Source: CAYIVF01 sp964366875 (lineage in GTDB: Bacteria; Patescibacteriota; Minisyncoccia; Minisyncoccales; Staskawiczbacteraceae). Taken from it: 7,611 nucleotides of DNA. A program made the translations under genes and the position numbers. Shown one piece after another: positions 7,501-7,611 of this stretch. The notes beneath the pieces were generated by a model that worked only from the letters and a program-made list of their open reading frames with translations, made no database searches and was not told the DNA's origin. The stretch spans positions 1-7,611 of the forward strand of contig CAYIVF010000026.1 in the NCBI GenBank assembly GCA_964366875.1, given 5' to 3'. Each line of letters begins with the position of its first letter. The first letter of the stretch is position 1.

Positions 7501-7611
7501 CTAATGGATATAATGCTTGTCCGTCAACAATTGTTCCGGATGCTGGATTATTATAGGCCAAAGCCACTGTTAATCCTGCCCCTGTTGGAATAATTGGGCC
7601 GGGACCAGACG
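4523..7611 (-). CDS. Giant modular surface (S-layer/adhesin-like) protein, 5' end outside the window
   Basis: The frame is open through the right edge, so the N-terminus is missing. A GTG at 7567 is in frame but is preceded by 14 more open codons reading SGPGPIIPTGAGLT, a Gly/Pro linker. Residues below count from that GTG (1-1014). The visible part is Ser/Thr/Asn-rich, has no cysteine and no membrane segment, and consists of six beta-sandwich-like modules of about 150-180 residues. Each carries a related motif near its end: VPAGGSRTISVLADV (87-101), MEAGTRVIKLLADI (239-252), VEPGNPVTLEVKADI (398-412), LAAGATIPIEVYVDV (554-568), VPASTSKTLTVVANF (708-722) and ISAGSSKTYTIRGTP (890-904). Modules 2 and 3 also share LYVDGVQVGS/LYANGVQIGS. 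A tail (about 946-1014) ends in DWTNGYLLNSLPS, with no LPXTG-type anchor. From memory, similar Parcubacterial proteins have N-terminal signal and peptidoglycan-binding parts, which here would lie outside the window. The role is probably cell-surface coat or attachment. Confidence 0.8.
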   Translation of the reverse strand, partial: SGPGPIIPTGAGLTVALAYNNPASGTIVDGQALYPLARLTFTNGDNAEVKITGLKLKRIGVSADASLVNTYLFDGATRLTDGAAVSSTIINFNNASGVFTVPAGGSRTISVLADVNGSASETFGVQVTASSDVTSNASSIKGTFPVTGNLHTLATGTLAGVEFNAITTPSSAATIDPQNDYTVWQNSVVVTTRAVDMTRISFRKTGSVKDADLQNFRLYVDGVQVGSAVPNIILNGNNESLVTFDLTGAPKRMEAGTRVIKLLADIIGGSSLTFTFNLWNSADSTFVDSQYNANVLPDLVSDASFTKRSTAEMTIGSGSITITKMTDSPSGNIVNGASNALLAKFQLKAAGEKVKIETLYVSANVNTAAVSGLRNGALYANGVQIGSTTTLYDPADSSYDYTTFSLGSSLIVEPGNPVTLEVKADIYDTGTSDTTNSLAAGTSTIQVTIEGSSAWNNGTGMVSASTLDVPASDVSANSLTVKEGGLTLSADPSYTAQTVVAPITNYKLAAFNLNANTTEAVNITAINVSLDDVSTYASNLYVKYGSKVTSTQASVTTASKTWSINEVLAAGATIPIEVYVDVSSSMTSGTGVATLDVDGTTVSSAATADSAGTVAGQTINFSSGAFTSAFASTPQNQVVYGGREVEIGRWKLTSSYQAYTIQEIKIDPDKNTDPGTSSNAEDAIVSVSLKDGSEVLATQSFNNVDTSGSTGGYYFTGLNVNVPASTSKTLTVVANFTVTSSTAGNSGLRIIPALTYVKYMDTQGTVSTITDSTGDLYEGNSTYVYRSIPTLSLASTTTNNTLVNGSEVDLYKFTVTAPSYTIGGVTYGDIHLKQFKIALSWSDAVSADVLELESLKLLSGISDITNTVTLMEEDTGGSVESTTGVTEGNAYIVVRWDGDTEDTISAGSSKTYTIRGTPQGFVAAVGTDVTHDSVSLALTPDAADVTFGSTTVDYIGYLNTDSTAQKGSILSLYTEAAASTSAEDAVIIWSDDSAVAHSATVGTGTPTATGDWTNGYLLNSLPSVNWTK
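6449..6479 (-). repeat. Module-to-module DNA repeat, copy in module 3
   Basis: This stretch encodes LYANGVQIGS of module 3 and matches the copy at 6929-6959 at most positions, in the same frame and exactly 480 bases (160 codons) apart. It is a remnant of internal duplication of the surface-protein modules. Confidence 0.6.
6929..6959 (-). repeat. Module-to-module DNA repeat, copy in module 2
   Basis: This is the partner of the copy at 6449-6479 and encodes LYVDGVQVGS of module 2. The blocks TGTACTCCGT and TATAAT are identical in both copies, with substitutions between them. Confidence 0.6.

Noticed and set aside
6468..7556. Long open frames on the plus strand (about 200 and 149 codons) opposite the surface-protein gene
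   Set aside because: They lie wholly inside the modular gene on the other strand, and their sequence is the antisense of repetitive Ser/Thr/Val codons. No domain, ribosome-binding site or separate promoter supports them.
7565..7567. GTG as the start codon of the surface protein
   Set aside because: The frame is open upstream to the window edge, the module begins before it, and no signal peptide or ribosome-binding site follows or precedes it.

Overview
The window looks like a chromosomal segment from an AT-rich bacterium. The best guess is a member of the Candidate Phyla Radiation (Patescibacteria, Parcubacteria-like), but this is an inference from gene style. The grounds are a very long, cysteine-free, Ser/Thr-rich modular surface protein of a kind I associate with Parcubacteria, a Wzy/O-antigen-ligase-type membrane protein fused to a long TPR tail, and coding sequences with no clear Shine-Dalgarno sites. 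The radical SAM gene ends in TGA, so the standard code is likely and the UGA-glycine lineages (Gracilibacteria, Absconditabacteria) are disfavoured. There are no mobile elements, CRISPR arrays, tRNAs or rRNAs.

Layout from left to right. (1) Positions 1-104 hold a GC-rich, structured minus-strand element cut by the left edge. It resembles the core of a cobalamin riboswitch and sits behind a good TTGACA/TAGCAT promoter. The gene it would control lies beyond position 1. A short open frame starting with ATG is a competing reading. (2) Positions 101-1780, minus strand: a complete radical SAM protein with an N-terminal B12-binding-like domain and a small C-terminal TPR-like helical segment. (3) Positions 1781-1843: a 63-bp divergent intergenic region with candidate promoters for both flanking genes and a perfect 16-bp palindrome overlapping the start codon of the next gene. 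(4) Positions 1844-4417, plus strand: a complete 857-residue polytopic membrane protein of the O-antigen ligase/polymerase superfamily with about 380 residues of TPRs at the C-terminus. (5) Positions 4439-4474: a perfect 16-bp-stem hairpin between convergent genes, probably a bidirectional terminator. (6) Positions 4523-7611, minus strand: the C-terminal 1,028 residues of a giant surface protein made of six related beta-rich modules. Its frame is open at the right edge, so the true start is outside the window.

The genes are not one operon. The left pair is divergent and the right pair convergent. A cell-surface theme is plausible for the ligase-like protein and the modular surface protein: the first could transfer glycans and the second is an abundant-looking Ser/Thr-rich extracellular acceptor type. 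That functional link is only inferred from adjacency. The B12-type radical SAM gene followed by a cobalamin-riboswitch-like element suggests a cobalamin theme at the left edge.
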